The translations under genes were made by a program, and so were the position numbers. A stretch of 64,000 nucleotides of DNA from Acidovorax sp. GW101-3H11 (lineage in GTDB: Bacteria; Pseudomonadota; Gammaproteobacteria; Burkholderiales; Burkholderiaceae_C): contig NZ_LUKZ01000027.1 in the NCBI RefSeq assembly GCF_001633105.1, forward strand, positions 28,767 to 92,766, written 5' to 3'. Under the pieces are notes generated by a model. That model ran no database searches. It was not told the origin of the DNA and worked only from the letters and a program-made list of their open reading frames with translations. Below, one piece after another: positions 27,420-35,847 of this stretch; the stretch's first letter is position 1; each line of letters begins with the position of its first letter.

Positions 27420-27431
27420 GAACGGTCGTTC
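27420..27431. promoter_or_regulatory. Perfect dyad upstream of chalcone-isomerase-like gene
   Basis: GAACG-GT-CGTTC is a perfect 5-2-5 palindrome just upstream of the start at 27402, in a position to block transcription. The spacing and GAACG/CGTTC halves resemble operators of TetR-family repressors. No TetR gene is in the window, so the regulator would be elsewhere. Confidence 0.4.
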
Positions 27432-27536
27432 GTTTCTAATTGTTGCAGCGCTCCCTGCCGCCCGCAACAGGGTTTTCGAGTGGTTGTGTGATCTCGCCTT
27501 GAGCGTTGTCAGATCGGGCCGCCAAAAAAGCTTTGC

Positions 27537-27542
27537 TACACT
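27537..27542 (+). promoter_or_regulatory. Candidate -10 element for the trp operon
   Basis: TACACT ends 7 bases before the ATG of the leader peptide at 27550, so transcription would start at or next to that ATG. I see no good TTGACA-like box 16-18 bases upstream, so the assignment is tentative. Confidence 0.4.
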
Positions 27543-27549
27543 TTGGCCC

Positions 27550-27633
27550 ATGTTCATTCACCACGTGTTCATCACAGGTTGCAGCGACCGGGGAGCCTGG
27601 CCCTGGCGTCAGCCTGTCCTTTTGAACGCCTGA
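27550..27633 (+). CDS. trpL: Candidate trp operon leader peptide (Trp-Pro-Trp)
   Basis: A 27-codon frame begins MFIHHVFITGCSDRGAW and continues PWRQPVLLNA. Trp codons are at 27598-27600 and 27604-27606, separated only by a Pro codon, about 160 bases upstream of trpE. There is no ribosome-binding site before the ATG. With a -10-like TACACT ending 7 bases upstream, the mRNA would begin at the ATG, as described for leaderless trpL in rhizobia. A GGCGT/ACGCC pairing (27606-27610 with 27626-27630) spans the end of the frame, and further hairpins follow. All of this fits ribosome-mediated attenuation by charged tRNA-Trp. Two closely spaced Trp codons could be chance, so I stay moderate. Confidence 0.6.
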   Translation: MFIHHVFITGCSDRGAWPWRQPVLLNA

Positions 27634-27635
27634 TG

Positions 27636-27723
27636 GCACCTGGGCCGACGACGCCCCAGCGTGCACCCGTGGCCTCCACCCCGATGCGGTGAGGCCGATT
27701 GAATGGACCGCAGCGCCCCTTTT
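27636..27723 (+). promoter_or_regulatory. Candidate trp attenuator hairpins
   Basis: Three hairpins follow the leader peptide. A: GCACCTGGG (27636-27644) with CCCAG and GTGC (27655-27664). B: GGCCT-C-CACC (27671-27680) with GGTGAGGCC (27688-27696). C: GCGGT (27686-27690) with ACCGC (27707-27711), followed after seven GC-rich bases by TTTT at 27720-27723. B and C share 27688-27690 and cannot coexist, the usual logic of antiterminator versus terminator. Energies were not computed, and hairpin C is short. Confidence 0.45.
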
Positions 27724-27767
27724 CTACTGCACAGGGACACGCGCTGCGACTGCTGGGAGCTCTCCCC

Positions 27768-29267
27768 GTGATCACAGAACTTGAATTCAAAAGCCTGGCC
27801 AGCGAAGGCTACAACCGCATTCCGCTCATGGCCGAAGCCTTTGCGGACCTGGAAACCCCGCTCTCGCTTTACCTGAAGCTGGCGCACACCAAGGACGGCG
27901 GAAAGCACAGCTTTCTGCTCGAATCCGTGGTGGGCGGCGAGCGCTTCGGGCGCTACAGCTTCATCGGCCTGCCTGCGCGCACGCTGCTGCGGGCCAGTGG
28001 CTTTGGGGCCGACGCACGCACCGAGGTGGTGACCGACGGCCAGGTGGTCGAGACCGCCCAGGGCAATCCGCTCGACTTCATCGCCGACTACCAAAAGCGC
28101 TTCAAGGTGGCTCTGCGCCCTGGCTTGCCGCGTTTTTGTGGTGGACTGGCGGGCTATTTTGGCTACGACGCGGTGCGCTACATCGAGAAAAAGCTCGAAA
28201 CCACCTGCCCGCCCGACACCCTGGGCTGCCCCGACATCCTGCTGCTGCAGTGTGAGGAACTGGCGGTCATCGACAACCTCTCGGGCAAGCTCTACCTCAT
28301 CGTGTACGCCGACCCGGCCCAGCCCGAGGCCTATACCCGCGCCAAAAAGCGCCTGCGCGAGCTGAAAGAGCAGCTCAAGTATTCGGTGAGTGCGCCCGTT
28401 GTGAAGGCCACCGAAAGCCACCCCGCCCAGCGCGACTTTGCCAAGGCCGACTACCTGGCCGCCGTGCACCGCGCCAAGGAGCTGATTGCCGCCGGTGACT
28501 TCATGCAGGTGCAGGTGGGCCAGCGCATCCACAAGCGCTACACCGAAAGCCCGCTCTCCCTGTACCGCGCGCTGCGTTCGCTGAACCCGTCGCCGTACAT
28601 GTACTTCTACGACTTTGGCGACTTCCATGTGGTGGGCGCCAGCCCCGAGATCCTGGTGCGCCAGGAAAAGACCGAAGAAGGCACCAAGGTCACCATCCGC
28701 CCCCTGGCCGGTACCCGCCCACGCGGCGCCACGCCCGAGAAGGACAAGGCCACCGAGGTCGAACTCATCAACGACCCCAAGGAGCGTGCCGAGCACGTGA
28801 TGCTGATCGACCTGGCGCGCAACGACATCGGCCGCATTGCCAAGACCGGCACCGTGAAGGTGACCGAGGCCTTCGCCGTGGAGCGCTACAGCCATGTGAT
28901 GCACATCGTGAGCAATGTGGAAGGCATCCTGAACGACGGCATGACCAGCATGGACGTGCTCAAGGCCACCTTCCCCGCAGGCACCCTCACCGGCGCGCCC
29001 AAGGTGCACGCCATGGAGCTCATTGACCAGCTCGAACCCACCAAGCGCGGCCTGTATGGCGGCGCCTGTGGCTACCTGAGCTACGCGGGCGACATGGACG
29101 TGGCCATCGCCATCCGCACCGGCATCATCAAGAACGGCACGCTCTACGTGCAGGCCGCCGCCGGTGTGGTGGCCGATTCGGTGCCCGAGCTGGAATGGAA
29201 AGAAACCGAACACAAGGCCCGCGCGCTGCTGCGCGCCGCCGAGCTGGTCGAGGAGGGGCTGGAATGA
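27768..29267 (+). CDS. trpE: Anthranilate synthase component I
   Basis: A 499-aa chorismate-utilising subunit that forms anthranilate from chorismate and ammonia supplied by TrpG, the first committed step to tryptophan. Visible parts are the Trp feedback-site region (LLESVVGGERFGRYSFIGLP) and catalytic blocks GDFMQVQVGQRIHKRY, IRPLAGTRPRGATPEKD, DLARNDIGRIAKTGTV, ERYSHVMHIVSNVEG and PAGTLTGAPKVHAMELID. A GTG at 27768 with GGGAG 8 bases upstream is the best start (VITELEFKSLASEGYNR); the ATG at 27699 would add 23 residues inside the attenuator. The end overlaps the chorismate mutase start by 4 bases. Confidence 0.95.
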   Translation: MITELEFKSLASEGYNRIPLMAEAFADLETPLSLYLKLAHTKDGGKHSFLLESVVGGERFGRYSFIGLPARTLLRASGFGADARTEVVTDGQVVETAQGNPLDFIADYQKRFKVALRPGLPRFCGGLAGYFGYDAVRYIEKKLETTCPPDTLGCPDILLLQCEELAVIDNLSGKLYLIVYADPAQPEAYTRAKKRLRELKEQLKYSVSAPVVKATESHPAQRDFAKADYLAAVHRAKELIAAGDFMQVQVGQRIHKRYTESPLSLYRALRSLNPSPYMYFYDFGDFHVVGASPEILVRQEKTEEGTKVTIRPLAGTRPRGATPEKDKATEVELINDPKERAEHVMLIDLARNDIGRIAKTGTVKVTEAFAVERYSHVMHIVSNVEGILNDGMTSMDVLKATFPAGTLTGAPKVHAMELIDQLEPTKRGLYGGACGYLSYAGDMDVAIAIRTGIIKNGTLYVQAAAGVVADSVPELEWKETEHKARALLRAAELVEEGLE

Positions 29268-29599
29268 CCGCCGCAATCGACAAGGTCAAACCCTGCACCA
29301 CCATGCAGGACGTGCGCCGCGAAGTGAACGCGCTGGACGATGTGCTCGTGCCCCTGCTGGTGGAGCGCGTGGGCTACATGACCCAGGCCGCGCGCATCAA
29401 GCAAGGCGCAGAGCAGGTGCGCGACGAAGCGCGCATCCAGGCCATCGTGGCCCGCGTGCGCGAGCGCGCCCAGGCTGAAGGCGGCGACGCCGATGTGATG
29501 GAAGCCATCTACCGCAGCCTCATGGAAGCCTGCATTGCCTATGAACACCGCGAGTTCGCCCGTCTGCGCGAGCCCGCCCTTGCCGGGAGCGCCGCATGA
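29264..29599 (+). CDS. AroQ-type chorismate mutase inside the trp operon
   Basis: A 111-aa all-helical protein ([20 protein letters not shown]). Family landmarks are [40 protein letters not shown] and [16 protein letters not shown]. AroQ enzymes convert chorismate to prephenate, the Phe/Tyr branch; related isochorismate-pyruvate lyases share the fold. Its start and stop both overlap neighbours by 4 bases (ATGA with trpE and trpG), so translation is coupled. A competing chorismate enzyme between the two anthranilate synthase subunits is striking; it might balance the aromatic branches. Confidence 0.85.
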   Translation: MTAAIDKVKPCTTMQDVRREVNALDDVLVPLLVERVGYMTQAARIKQGAEQVRDEARIQAIVARVRERAQAEGGDADVMEAIYRSLMEACIAYEHREFARLREPALAGSAA

Positions 29600-30186
29600 C
29601 AACCAAACTCTTGATGGTCGATAACTACGACAGCTTCACCTACAACATCGTCCAGTATTTTGGTGAGCTGGGTGCCGAGGTGGAAGTGTTTCGCAACGAC
29701 GAGATCACCGTGGCCGAAATCGAAGCACGCCTGGATGCGGGCCAGCTCGACCGCCTGGTGATTTCGCCCGGCCCGTGCTCGCCCGCTGAGGCTGGCATTT
29801 CAGTCGCTGCAATCCAGCACTTTGCGGGCAAGCTGCCCATCCTGGGCGTGTGCCTGGGCCATCAGAGCATTGGCGCAGCCTTTGGCGGCAACATCATCCG
29901 CGCGCAGGAGCTGATGCACGGCAAGACCAGCGTCATCACCACCACCCAAAAGGGCGTGTTTGCCGGGCTGCCCGAGAAGTTCACCGTCAACCGCTACCAC
30001 TCGCTGGCCATCGAGCGCGCCACCTGCCCCGAGGTGCTGGAGGTGACGGCCTGGACAGAGGACGGCGAGATCATGGGCGTGCGCCACAAGACGCTGCCCA
30101 TCGAAGGCGTGCAGTTCCACCCCGAAAGCATCCTCACCGAACATGGCCACGCCATGCTGAAAAACTTTCTGGAGCAGCGCGCATGA
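29596..30186 (+). CDS. trpG: Anthranilate synthase component II (glutamine amidotransferase)
   Basis: A 196-aa class I glutamine amidotransferase that feeds ammonia to Trp[21 protein letters not shown] is the classical N-terminus. [14 protein letters not shown] is the oxyanion loop, the nucleophile Cys lies in [15 protein letters not shown], and the His/Glu of the triad in [14 protein letters not shown]. Full length. Start overlaps the chorismate mutase and end overlaps the LysE-type gene, each by 4 bases. The same subunit may also serve PabB, as in other bacteria lacking a separate PabA; not determinable here. Confidence 0.96.
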   Translation: MTTKLLMVDNYDSFTYNIVQYFGELGAEVEVFRNDEITVAEIEARLDAGQLDRLVISPGPCSPAEAGISVAAIQHFAGKLPILGVCLGHQSIGAAFGGNIIRAQELMHGKTSVITTTQKGVFAGLPEKFTVNRYHSLAIERATCPEVLEVTAWTEDGEIMGVRHKTLPIEGVQFHPESILTEHGHAMLKNFLEQRA

Positions 30187-30854
30187 ACTTCATCGACGCC
30201 CACCAGTTGGTGATGTTCATTGTCGCAGGCTGGCTGCTGAACTTGACCCCTGGCCCCGACGTGCTCTACATCGTGACCAACGCACTCAAGTCCGGCACGC
30301 GTGCGGGCATCGTGGCTGGGCTGGGCATCACGGCCGGGTGCTTTGTGCACATCTTTGCGGCCGCCGTGGGCGTGGGCGCGCTGCTGGCTGCATCGGCCAC
30401 CGCGTTCACTGTGCTCAAGTGGATCGGTGCGGCGTACCTCATGTGGATGGGTGTGCGCATGCTGCTGTCCAAGCCCGGTGCGGACGGTGGCAACAGTGCA
30501 GCGCTGATGGCAGCCCAGGCGGCCCCTGCGCATCACACGCCGCTGCGCAAGGTGTTCCTCGGCGGCTTCTGGACCAATGTGCTCAACCCCAAGGTCGCCA
30601 TCTTCTTCCTGGCCTTTGTGCCGCAGTTCATCGCGCCGGGCACCGACAACAAGGCGCTGGCCTTCGTGCTGCTGGGCGTGCTGTTCAATATCAATGCCAT
30701 CCCCGTCAACGTGGGCTGGGCGCTGGCCGCATCGTGGATGGCGCGCCGTGCCACGGCCATCCAGCGCGGCATGCACTGGCTGGACCGCGTAGCGGGCGCC
30801 ATGTTCATCGGCTTCGGGCTCAAGCTGGCCTTCACGGACCAGCCCTCTGCATAA
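30183..30854 (+). CDS. LysE/RhtB-family amino acid exporter inside the trp operon
   Basis: A 223-aa membrane protein with about six hydrophobic helices. The start [20 protein letters not shown] then [18 protein letters not shown] contains the TPGP motif diagnostic of the LysE/RhtB translocator superfamily; [14 protein letters not shown] is the second signature. It overlaps trpG by 4 bases (ATGA) and precedes trpD by 17 bp, so it is a true operon member. Expression with tryptophan genes suggests export of tryptophan or an intermediate or analogue as an overflow valve. That is inference; substrates in this superfamily are diverse. Confidence 0.88.
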   Translation: MNFIDAHQLVMFIVAGWLLNLTPGPDVLYIVTNALKSGTRAGIVAGLGITAGCFVHIFAAAVGVGALLAASATAFTVLKWIGAAYLMWMGVRMLLSKPGADGGNSAALMAAQAAPAHHTPLRKVFLGGFWTNVLNPKVAIFFLAFVPQFIAPGTDNKALAFVLLGVLFNINAIPVNVGWALAASWMARRATAIQRGMHWLDRVAGAMFIGFGLKLAFTDQPSA

Positions 30855-30871
30855 ATACCAGGAGACATTCC

Positions 30872-31912
30872 ATGCCCATCACCCCCCAGGAAGCGCTGCA
30901 GCGCACCATCGAACACCGCGAAATCTTCCACGACGAGATGCTGCACCTGATGCGGCTCATCATGAAAGGCGAACTCTCGCCCCTCATGACGGCGGCCATC
31001 ATCACCGGACTGCGTGTGAAGAAGGAAACCATCGGCGAGATCACCGCCGCCGCGCAGGTGATGCGCGAGTTCTCCACCAAAGTCCATGTCCCCGACAGCA
31101 AGCACCTGGTGGACATCGTGGGCACCGGTGGTGACGGTGCCAACACCTTCAACATCTCCACCTGCTCGATGTTCGTGGCCGCCGCCGCAGGCGCCAAGGT
31201 CAGCAAACACGGCGGGCGCGGCGTGTCCAGCAAAAGTGGCAGCGCCGATGTGATGGAAGCCCTGGGCATCCACATCAACCTGAAGCCCGAGTCCATCGCG
31301 CAATGTATCGCCGAGGTGGGCATCGGCTTCATGTTCGCGCCCAACCACCACCCCGCCATGAAGAATGTGGCCCCGGTGCGCAAGGAACTGGGCGTGCGCA
31401 CCATCTTCAACATCCTGGGCCCGCTCACCAACCCGGCCAGCGCCCCCAACATCCTGATGGGCGTGTTCCACCCCGACCTCGTCGGCATCCAGGTGCGTGC
31501 GCTGCAGCGCCTGGGCGCCGAGCACGCCATGGTGGTCTACGGTCGCGACGGCATGGACGAGGTGAGCCTGGGCGCCGCTACGCTGGTGGGCGAGCTGAAA
31601 AACGGGCAGATCACCGAATACGAAATTCACCCCGAAGACTTTGGCCTCAGCATGGCCAGCAACCGCGCGCTCAAGGTCGAAACCCCCGAACAATCGCGCG
31701 AGATGCTGATCGGCGTGCTCAAGGGCGAACCCGGCGCCGCACAAGACATCGTCTGCCTGAACGCCGGTGTGGCGCTGTACGCGGCCAATGTGGTCGATTC
31801 GGTGCCCGCAGGGCTGGCCAAGGCGCGTGCCGCCATCGCTTCGGGCGCGGCGCTGGCCAAGCTTGAGCAGATGGTCACGCGCACGCATGCGCTGGCTGGC
31901 GCTGCCGCGTGA
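30872..31912 (+). CDS. trpD: Anthranilate phosphoribosyltransferase
   Basis: A 346-aa enzyme joining anthranilate to PRPP. Diagnostic motifs: [19 protein letters not shown] (PRPP-binding GTGGD), [56 protein letters not shown], and [20 protein letters not shown]. Full length with the normal start [19 protein letters not shown] preceded by an AGGAG site. It is 25 bp upstream of trpC in the same transcript. Confidence 0.97.
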   Translation: MPITPQEALQRTIEHREIFHDEMLHLMRLIMKGELSPLMTAAIITGLRVKKETIGEITAAAQVMREFSTKVHVPDSKHLVDIVGTGGDGANTFNISTCSMFVAAAAGAKVSKHGGRGVSSKSGSADVMEALGIHINLKPESIAQCIAEVGIGFMFAPNHHPAMKNVAPVRKELGVRTIFNILGPLTNPASAPNILMGVFHPDLVGIQVRALQRLGAEHAMVVYGRDGMDEVSLGAATLVGELKNGQITEYEIHPEDFGLSMASNRALKVETPEQSREMLIGVLKGEPGAAQDIVCLNAGVALYAANVVDSVPAGLAKARAAIASGAALAKLEQMVTRTHALAGAAA

Positions 31913-31937
31913 CCCCAACAACCAACCAGGTTTCCCC

Positions 31938-32738
31938 ATGAGTGACATCCTCAACAAGATCGTGGCCGTCAAGCACGAAGAAGTAGCCGCCGCCAAAAAG
32001 CGCCTGCCGCTGTCCGCCATGCGCGCCGATGCCGAGAGCCGCGTGCTCACGCGCGACTTTGAAGGCGCGCTGCGCGCCAAGATTGCCAAGGGCCAGGCGG
32101 CGGTGATTGCCGAGGTCAAGAAGGCCAGCCCGAGCAAGGGTGTGCTGCGTGCCGACTTTGAACCGGCCGACATCGCCCAAAGTTACATGGAAGGCGATGG
32201 CAAGGTCAGCGCGGCCTGCCTGTCGGTGCTGACCGACCGGCAGTTCTTCCAGGGCCAGCCCGACTACCTGAAGCAGGCCCGCGCCAGCACCTTGCTGCCC
32301 GTGCTGCGCAAGGATTTCATGGTCGATGCGTACCAGATCTACGAATCGCGGGCCATGGGGGCTGACGCCATTCTGCTGATTGCGGCCAGCCTGGATGACG
32401 CGCAGATGGCCGACTTCGAAGCCATCGCCCGCAGCCTGGACATGGCTGTGCTGGTGGAGGTGCATGACCGCGCCGAACTGGAGCGCGCGCTCCAACTCAA
32501 GACGCGGTTGGTCGGCATCAACAACCGCAACCTGCGCACGTTCGAAGTCACGCTGGACACGACGCTCGGCATGTTGAAAGACGTACCGCAAGACCGCTTG
32601 CTGGTCACCGAGTCGGGCATCTTGAAGCCCGCCGATGTGAAAACCATGCGCGATGCGGGCGTGCACGCCTTCCTGGTGGGCGAGGCCTTCATGCGCGCAG
32701 ACGACCCGGGCCTGGCGCTTGCCAAGCTGTTTGCCTGA
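31938..32738 (+). CDS. trpC: Indole-3-glycerol phosphate synthase
   Basis: A 266-aa TIM-barrel enzyme that cyclises carboxyphenylamino-deoxyribulose phosphate to indole-glycerol phosphate. Signature [20 protein letters not shown] is near residue 55, followed by [40 protein letters not shown], and [29 protein letters not shown]. It is monofunctional: no fused TrpF domain. The remaining genes trpF, trpB and trpA are not in this window, so the pathway is split as in many betaproteobacteria. The operon ends here or reads into ung; a family A repeat follows the stop. Confidence 0.97.
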   Translation: MSDILNKIVAVKHEEVAAAKKRLPLSAMRADAESRVLTRDFEGALRAKIAKGQAAVIAEVKKASPSKGVLRADFEPADIAQSYMEGDGKVSAACLSVLTDRQFFQGQPDYLKQARASTLLPVLRKDFMVDAYQIYESRAMGADAILLIAASLDDAQMADFEAIARSLDMAVLVEVHDRAELERALQLKTRLVGINNRNLRTFEVTLDTTLGMLKDVPQDRLLVTESGILKPADVKTMRDAGVHAFLVGEAFMRADDPGLALAKLFA

Positions 32739-32751
32739 GGAGATTGATTAC

Positions 32752-32807
32752 TATTATTTTGATAGCTGTTAGCGCTTATCCATAGCGCGCAGAAGGCCAT
32801 TTTGACC
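32752..32807 (+). repeat. Dispersed repeat, family A, directly upstream of ung
   Basis: The segment runs from ATTATTTTGATAGCTGTTAG through CGCTTATCCATAGCGCGC to AGAAGGCCATTTTGACC and ends exactly at the ung ATG (32808). It fills the trpC-ung gap, so it may carry the ung ribosome site or affect trpC mRNA. Closest relative in the window is the copy inside thiL. Confidence 0.75.
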
Positions 32808-33524
32808 ATGAATTCACCCGCACAAACCGCTACCCAGCTCCAGAGTGCCGACCCGGCTGCATGGCCTGTGGCGCCCGGCTGGCAGCCCTTGGTGGACGCC
32901 TTCTTTGCGGGCGCGCGGGGCCAGGCGCTGCAGGGGTTTCTGCAATCGCGGCTTGCTGCCGGGGCCGTGGTCTTCCCGCCCCAGCCGCTGCGCGCGCTGG
33001 AGCTGACACCGCCCGACGCCGTGCGCGTGGTCATCCTGGGCCAGGACCCGTACCACGGCCGGGGCCAGGCCGAGGGGCTGGCGTTTTCTGTCGCGCCCGG
33101 TGTGCCGCTGCCGCCGTCGCTGCGCAATATCTTCAAGGAGATGCAGCGCGACCTGGGCACGGCCTTTCCGCCCATGCCCGAGCCGGGCGGCAGCCTGGTG
33201 AAGTGGGCGAAAAACGGCGTGCTGCTGCTCAACACCGGCCTCACGGTGGAAGAGGGCCAGCCCGCCAGCCACGCGGGCAAGGGCTGGGAGGCGCTGACCG
33301 ACGCCGTGATCCGCCACGTGGCCGAGGGCCCGCGCCCGGTGGTGTTCATGCTCTGGGGCTCGCACGCACAGTCCAAGCGCGCCTTCATCCCGCAGGACCG
33401 GGGGCATCTGGTGCTCACCTCCAACCACCCCTCGCCCCTGTCGGCGCTGCGCCCGCCCGTGCCGTTCATCGGCAATGGGCACTTTGGCAAGGCGCGCGCG
33501 TTCAGAGAGCAGCACGGGTACTGA
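32808..33524 (+). CDS. ung: Uracil-DNA glycosylase
   Basis: A 238-aa family 1 UDG that removes uracil from DNA at the first step of base excision repair. The catalytic water-activating loop is VVILGQDPYHGRGQAEGLAF S, with Asp in GQDPYHG; the substrate loop is HPSPLSALRPP near residue 207. FMLWGSHAQSKRAFI and LLLNTGLTVEEGQPASHAG K are further family blocks. The start at 32808 sits at the end of a dispersed repeat; no strong Shine-Dalgarno is visible apart from AGAAGG in the repeat. Confidence 0.96.
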   Translation: MNSPAQTATQLQSADPAAWPVAPGWQPLVDAFFAGARGQALQGFLQSRLAAGAVVFPPQPLRALELTPPDAVRVVILGQDPYHGRGQAEGLAFSVAPGVPLPPSLRNIFKEMQRDLGTAFPPMPEPGGSLVKWAKNGVLLLNTGLTVEEGQPASHAGKGWEALTDAVIRHVAEGPRPVVFMLWGSHAQSKRAFIPQDRGHLVLTSNHPSPLSALRPPVPFIGNGHFGKARAFREQHGY

Positions 33525-33551
33525 TGCCGATGTGCATTAAAAAATAGAGAA

Positions 33552-33611
33552 CCGTTCAGGCTGAGCTTGTCGAAGCGCAGCGCAAGGCTTCGACAAGCTC
33601 AGCCCGAACGG
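33552..33611. repeat. Long near-perfect inverted repeat after ung
   Basis: A 25-base left arm (33552-33576) pairs with 33587-33611, with one mismatch and a 10-base loop. The arms contain GCTGAGCTTGTCGAAGC and GCTTCGACAAGCTCAGC. I recall the core CTTCGACAAGCTCAG as a dispersed palindromic (REP-like) element in many proteobacteria. It lies between convergent ung and a LysR gene and could stop transcription from both sides. Confidence 0.85.
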
Positions 33612-33656
33612 CTCTGACAGATCGAACGCGCATGCCCGGAGCCCATGAGCCCAGGG

Positions 33657-34568
33657 CTACCAGGGCCCCGGCAACCGCTCCTTGAGCAAATCCATGAACG
33701 CCTGCACGGCCACCGGCAGGCTGCGGCCTGCCAGGGTCTGCACCTCCAGGTCGCGCAGGTCCATGCCCGCATCGCTGATGGGCAGGGCCACAACGGCGCC
33801 CGCCGTCACCAGGTGGCGCGCTGCGATCTCGCTGGCCACCGACAGCCCGCCGCCGTGCGCCACAAAGTTGAGCACCGTCTTGGCGTGGTTGCTGATGAGC
33901 ACGGCGCTGAGCTGCAGGCCCTGGCGGCTGCAGACGATGTCGATCATCTGGCGCACCGTGGTTTCGGCCGGGGGCAGGGCCAGGGGGTATTCCGCCATTT
34001 GCGCCAGTGTGACGCTGCCAGCGCCCGCCAGTGGGTGGCCGGGTGGGATCAGGGCCAGCACGGGCGCGGTCTGGCGGTAGGCCACCTCGATGTCCTTGTG
34101 GGGCGACCGGCTGAAGCACAGGCCGATGTCGGCCGCGCCGCTGCGCACCGCGTCGGGCACCTGGGCCGTGGGCAGCGCGATCACGCTGAACTGGATGCCG
34201 GTGTGGGTGCGCTGAAACTCCACACACAGGCGTGGCACCAGCTCGTTGGCAAACGCGTCGGAGGTGGCCAGCCGCACCTGCCCGGCGCGCAGGCCCTGCA
34301 GCGCGCCGATCTCGCCCAGCGCGCGCTCGGCGTCCAGCACCGAACGGCGCGCGTGCACGGCCAAAATCTCGCCCGCCGCCGTGAGCACCATGCCGCGCGG
34401 GTGGCGCTCGAACAGCGGGGTGCCCAGCTGCGCCTCCAGCCCCGCGATCTGGCGGCTCAGGGCCGAGGCGGCCACATGCAGGCGGGCCGAGGCCTCGGTG
34501 AGCGATCCGCTCTGCGCCACTTCCAGAAAGTAGCGCAGCGTGGTGTCTTGCAGCAGGTGGGCGCGCAT
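33657..34568 (-). CDS. LysR-family transcriptional regulator
   Basis: A 303-aa LysR protein (MRAHLLQDTTLRYFLEVAQS). Helix-turn-helix: GSLTEASARLHVAASALSRQ followed by IAGLEAQLGTPLFERHPRGM. The effector domain follows, ending in LLKERLPGPW. The ATG at 34568 gives a standard N-terminus; the frame up to 34652 extends into the promoter. It is divergent from the Bug binding protein at 34724, with a perfect dyad at 34609-34625, so it probably controls the Bug/gamma-glutamyltransferase pair. Confidence 0.92.
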   Translation of the reverse strand: MRAHLLQDTTLRYFLEVAQSGSLTEASARLHVAASALSRQIAGLEAQLGTPLFERHPRGMVLTAAGEILAVHARRSVLDAERALGEIGALQGLRAGQVRLATSDAFANELVPRLCVEFQRTHTGIQFSVIALPTAQVPDAVRSGAADIGLCFSRSPHKDIEVAYRQTAPVLALIPPGHPLAGAGSVTLAQMAEYPLALPPAETTVRQMIDIVCSRQGLQLSAVLISNHAKTVLNFVAHGGGLSVASEIAARHLVTAGAVVALPISDAGMDLRDLEVQTLAGRSLPVAVQAFMDLLKERLPGPW

Positions 34569-34608
34569 CGGGGGCGGGTTCTCCAAACGAGGCCGCAGTA
34601 TGCGCCGG

Positions 34609-34625
34609 TTTGCCGCTGCGGCAAA
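34609..34625. promoter_or_regulatory. Perfect dyad, likely LysR operator
   Basis: TTTGCCG-CTG-CGGCAAA is a perfect 7-3-7 palindrome 41 bases upstream of the LysR start, in the gap shared with the divergent Bug gene. A further TTGCCG lies nearby at 34631-34636. Confidence 0.5.
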
Positions 34626-34723
34626 GCAGCTTGCCGAAATGCTGGTGGTCAAGCAAGGCGCAGCTTCCTAAGATGGCCCACTCTTTTTGTGTGTTGTTCA
34701 ACTTCTTGGCTGGAGTGCTGCGT

Positions 34724-35707
34724 ATGCGTCTACTTTCCTGGGGCCGTGGTGTCTGGGGCCTGGCGGGCCTGTTGGTGGTGTCGGCGGCGGCGCATGCGCA
34801 GGCCAACTGGCCGGACCGCCCCGTGCGGGTGATCGTGCCCTTCCCGGCCAGCGGTGCGACCGACCTGGTGGCGCGCGTGGTCACGCAGCGTGTGGCGGCC
34901 GACCTGGGCCAGCAGCTGGTGGTGGACAACAAGCCCGGCGCGGGCGGCACCCTGGGCACGGCCGAGGCCGCCAAGGCCGCACCCGACGGCTACACGCTGC
35001 TGCTGACCACGAGCAGCACGCACGCGATCTCGCCGCACCTGATGCCCAAGCTGGCCTACGACCCGCGCAAGGACTTTGTGCCCGTGGCCCATGTGGCCGA
35101 CGCGCCCAGCGTGCTGCTGGTCACCAACTCGCTGCCCGCCAAAACCGTGGGCGAGCTGATTGCGTATGCCAAGGCCCATCCCGGCAAGCTCAACTACGCC
35201 ACCAGCGGCAACGGCACCATCGTGCACCTGAACACTGCGGCCTTCAGCGCCCAGGCGGGCGTGGACATGACGCACATCCCGTACAAGGGTACGGCCCTGG
35301 CCATCCCCGACCTGATTGCCGGGCAGACGCATGTGCTGTTTGACTCCCTGCCCACCGGCATGCCGCACGCCAAGGCCGGCCGCCTGCGCGCGCTGGCCGT
35401 GACCAGCGAAAAGCGCAGCACCCTGGCGCCCGAGCTGCCCACGCTGGCCGAATCCGGCCTGCCCGGCTACTCGTCGGTGACCTGGTTTGGTGTGTACCTG
35501 CCTGCCGGTGCGCCGCCTGCGCTGGTCGAGAAGGTGCACAAGGCCTTTGCCAAGGCCGTGCAGGCGCCCGAGGTGGCCGAGAGCCTGGCCAAGCTGGGTG
35601 TGGAGCCTGCGGCGCCGCGCACGCCCGCGCAGTTCGGTGCCATGGTGCAGGCGGACAGCAACCGCTGGGCCACCGTGATCCGGCAGCACAAGATAAATAT
35701 CGACTAA
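34724..35707 (+). CDS. Bug-family (TctC-like) periplasmic solute-binding protein
   Basis: A 327-aa protein with signal peptide (GLAGLLVVSAAAHAQ|ANWP). The mature start WPDRPVRVIVPFPASGATDL, then VVDNKPGAGGTLGTAEAAKA, PDGYT and TSGNGTIVHLNTAAF match the Bug family. The start at 34724 is supported by a TGGAG site 8 bases upstream. It is followed 140 bp later by the gamma-glutamyltransferase-like gene, with a folded family B repeat between them that may reduce read-through. The ligand may be related to that enzyme's substrate; this is inference. Confidence 0.93.
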   Translation: MRLLSWGRGVWGLAGLLVVSAAAHAQANWPDRPVRVIVPFPASGATDLVARVVTQRVAADLGQQLVVDNKPGAGGTLGTAEAAKAAPDGYTLLLTTSSTHAISPHLMPKLAYDPRKDFVPVAHVADAPSVLLVTNSLPAKTVGELIAYAKAHPGKLNYATSGNGTIVHLNTAAFSAQAGVDMTHIPYKGTALAIPDLIAGQTHVLFDSLPTGMPHAKAGRLRALAVTSEKRSTLAPELPTLAESGLPGYSSVTWFGVYLPAGAPPALVEKVHKAFAKAVQAPEVAESLAKLGVEPAAPRTPAQFGAMVQADSNRWATVIRQHKINID

Positions 35708-35780
35708 CCCCCTGAGTCGCCTTCGGCGCCTTCCCCCAAGGGGGACGACGCCCTTGGTGCGGGGCGGCCCTTCCTCGGCG
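35708..35780 (+). repeat. Dispersed 3'-end element, family B, right after a stop codon
   Basis: CCCCCTGAGTCGCCTTCGGC begins at the base following the Bug stop codon and is followed by GCCTTCCCCCAAGGGGGACG. It can fold at GCC/GGC and CCCCC/GGGGG. It is the same element as at 11765, 51205 and 52890, here on the other strand because its gene is on the + strand. Confidence 0.75.
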
Positions 35781-35847
35781 TCTCTCGCTTTGCGCCGCGC
35801 CGGTTTCATGCAGCCCGCCCTGTGCGGGGCAACAGAGTCAGAACGCT

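Noticed and set aside
27699-27767. ATG at 27699 as trpE start
   Set aside because: The extra residues are not TrpE-like and lie within the attenuator; the GTG at 27768 has a well-spaced GGGAG.
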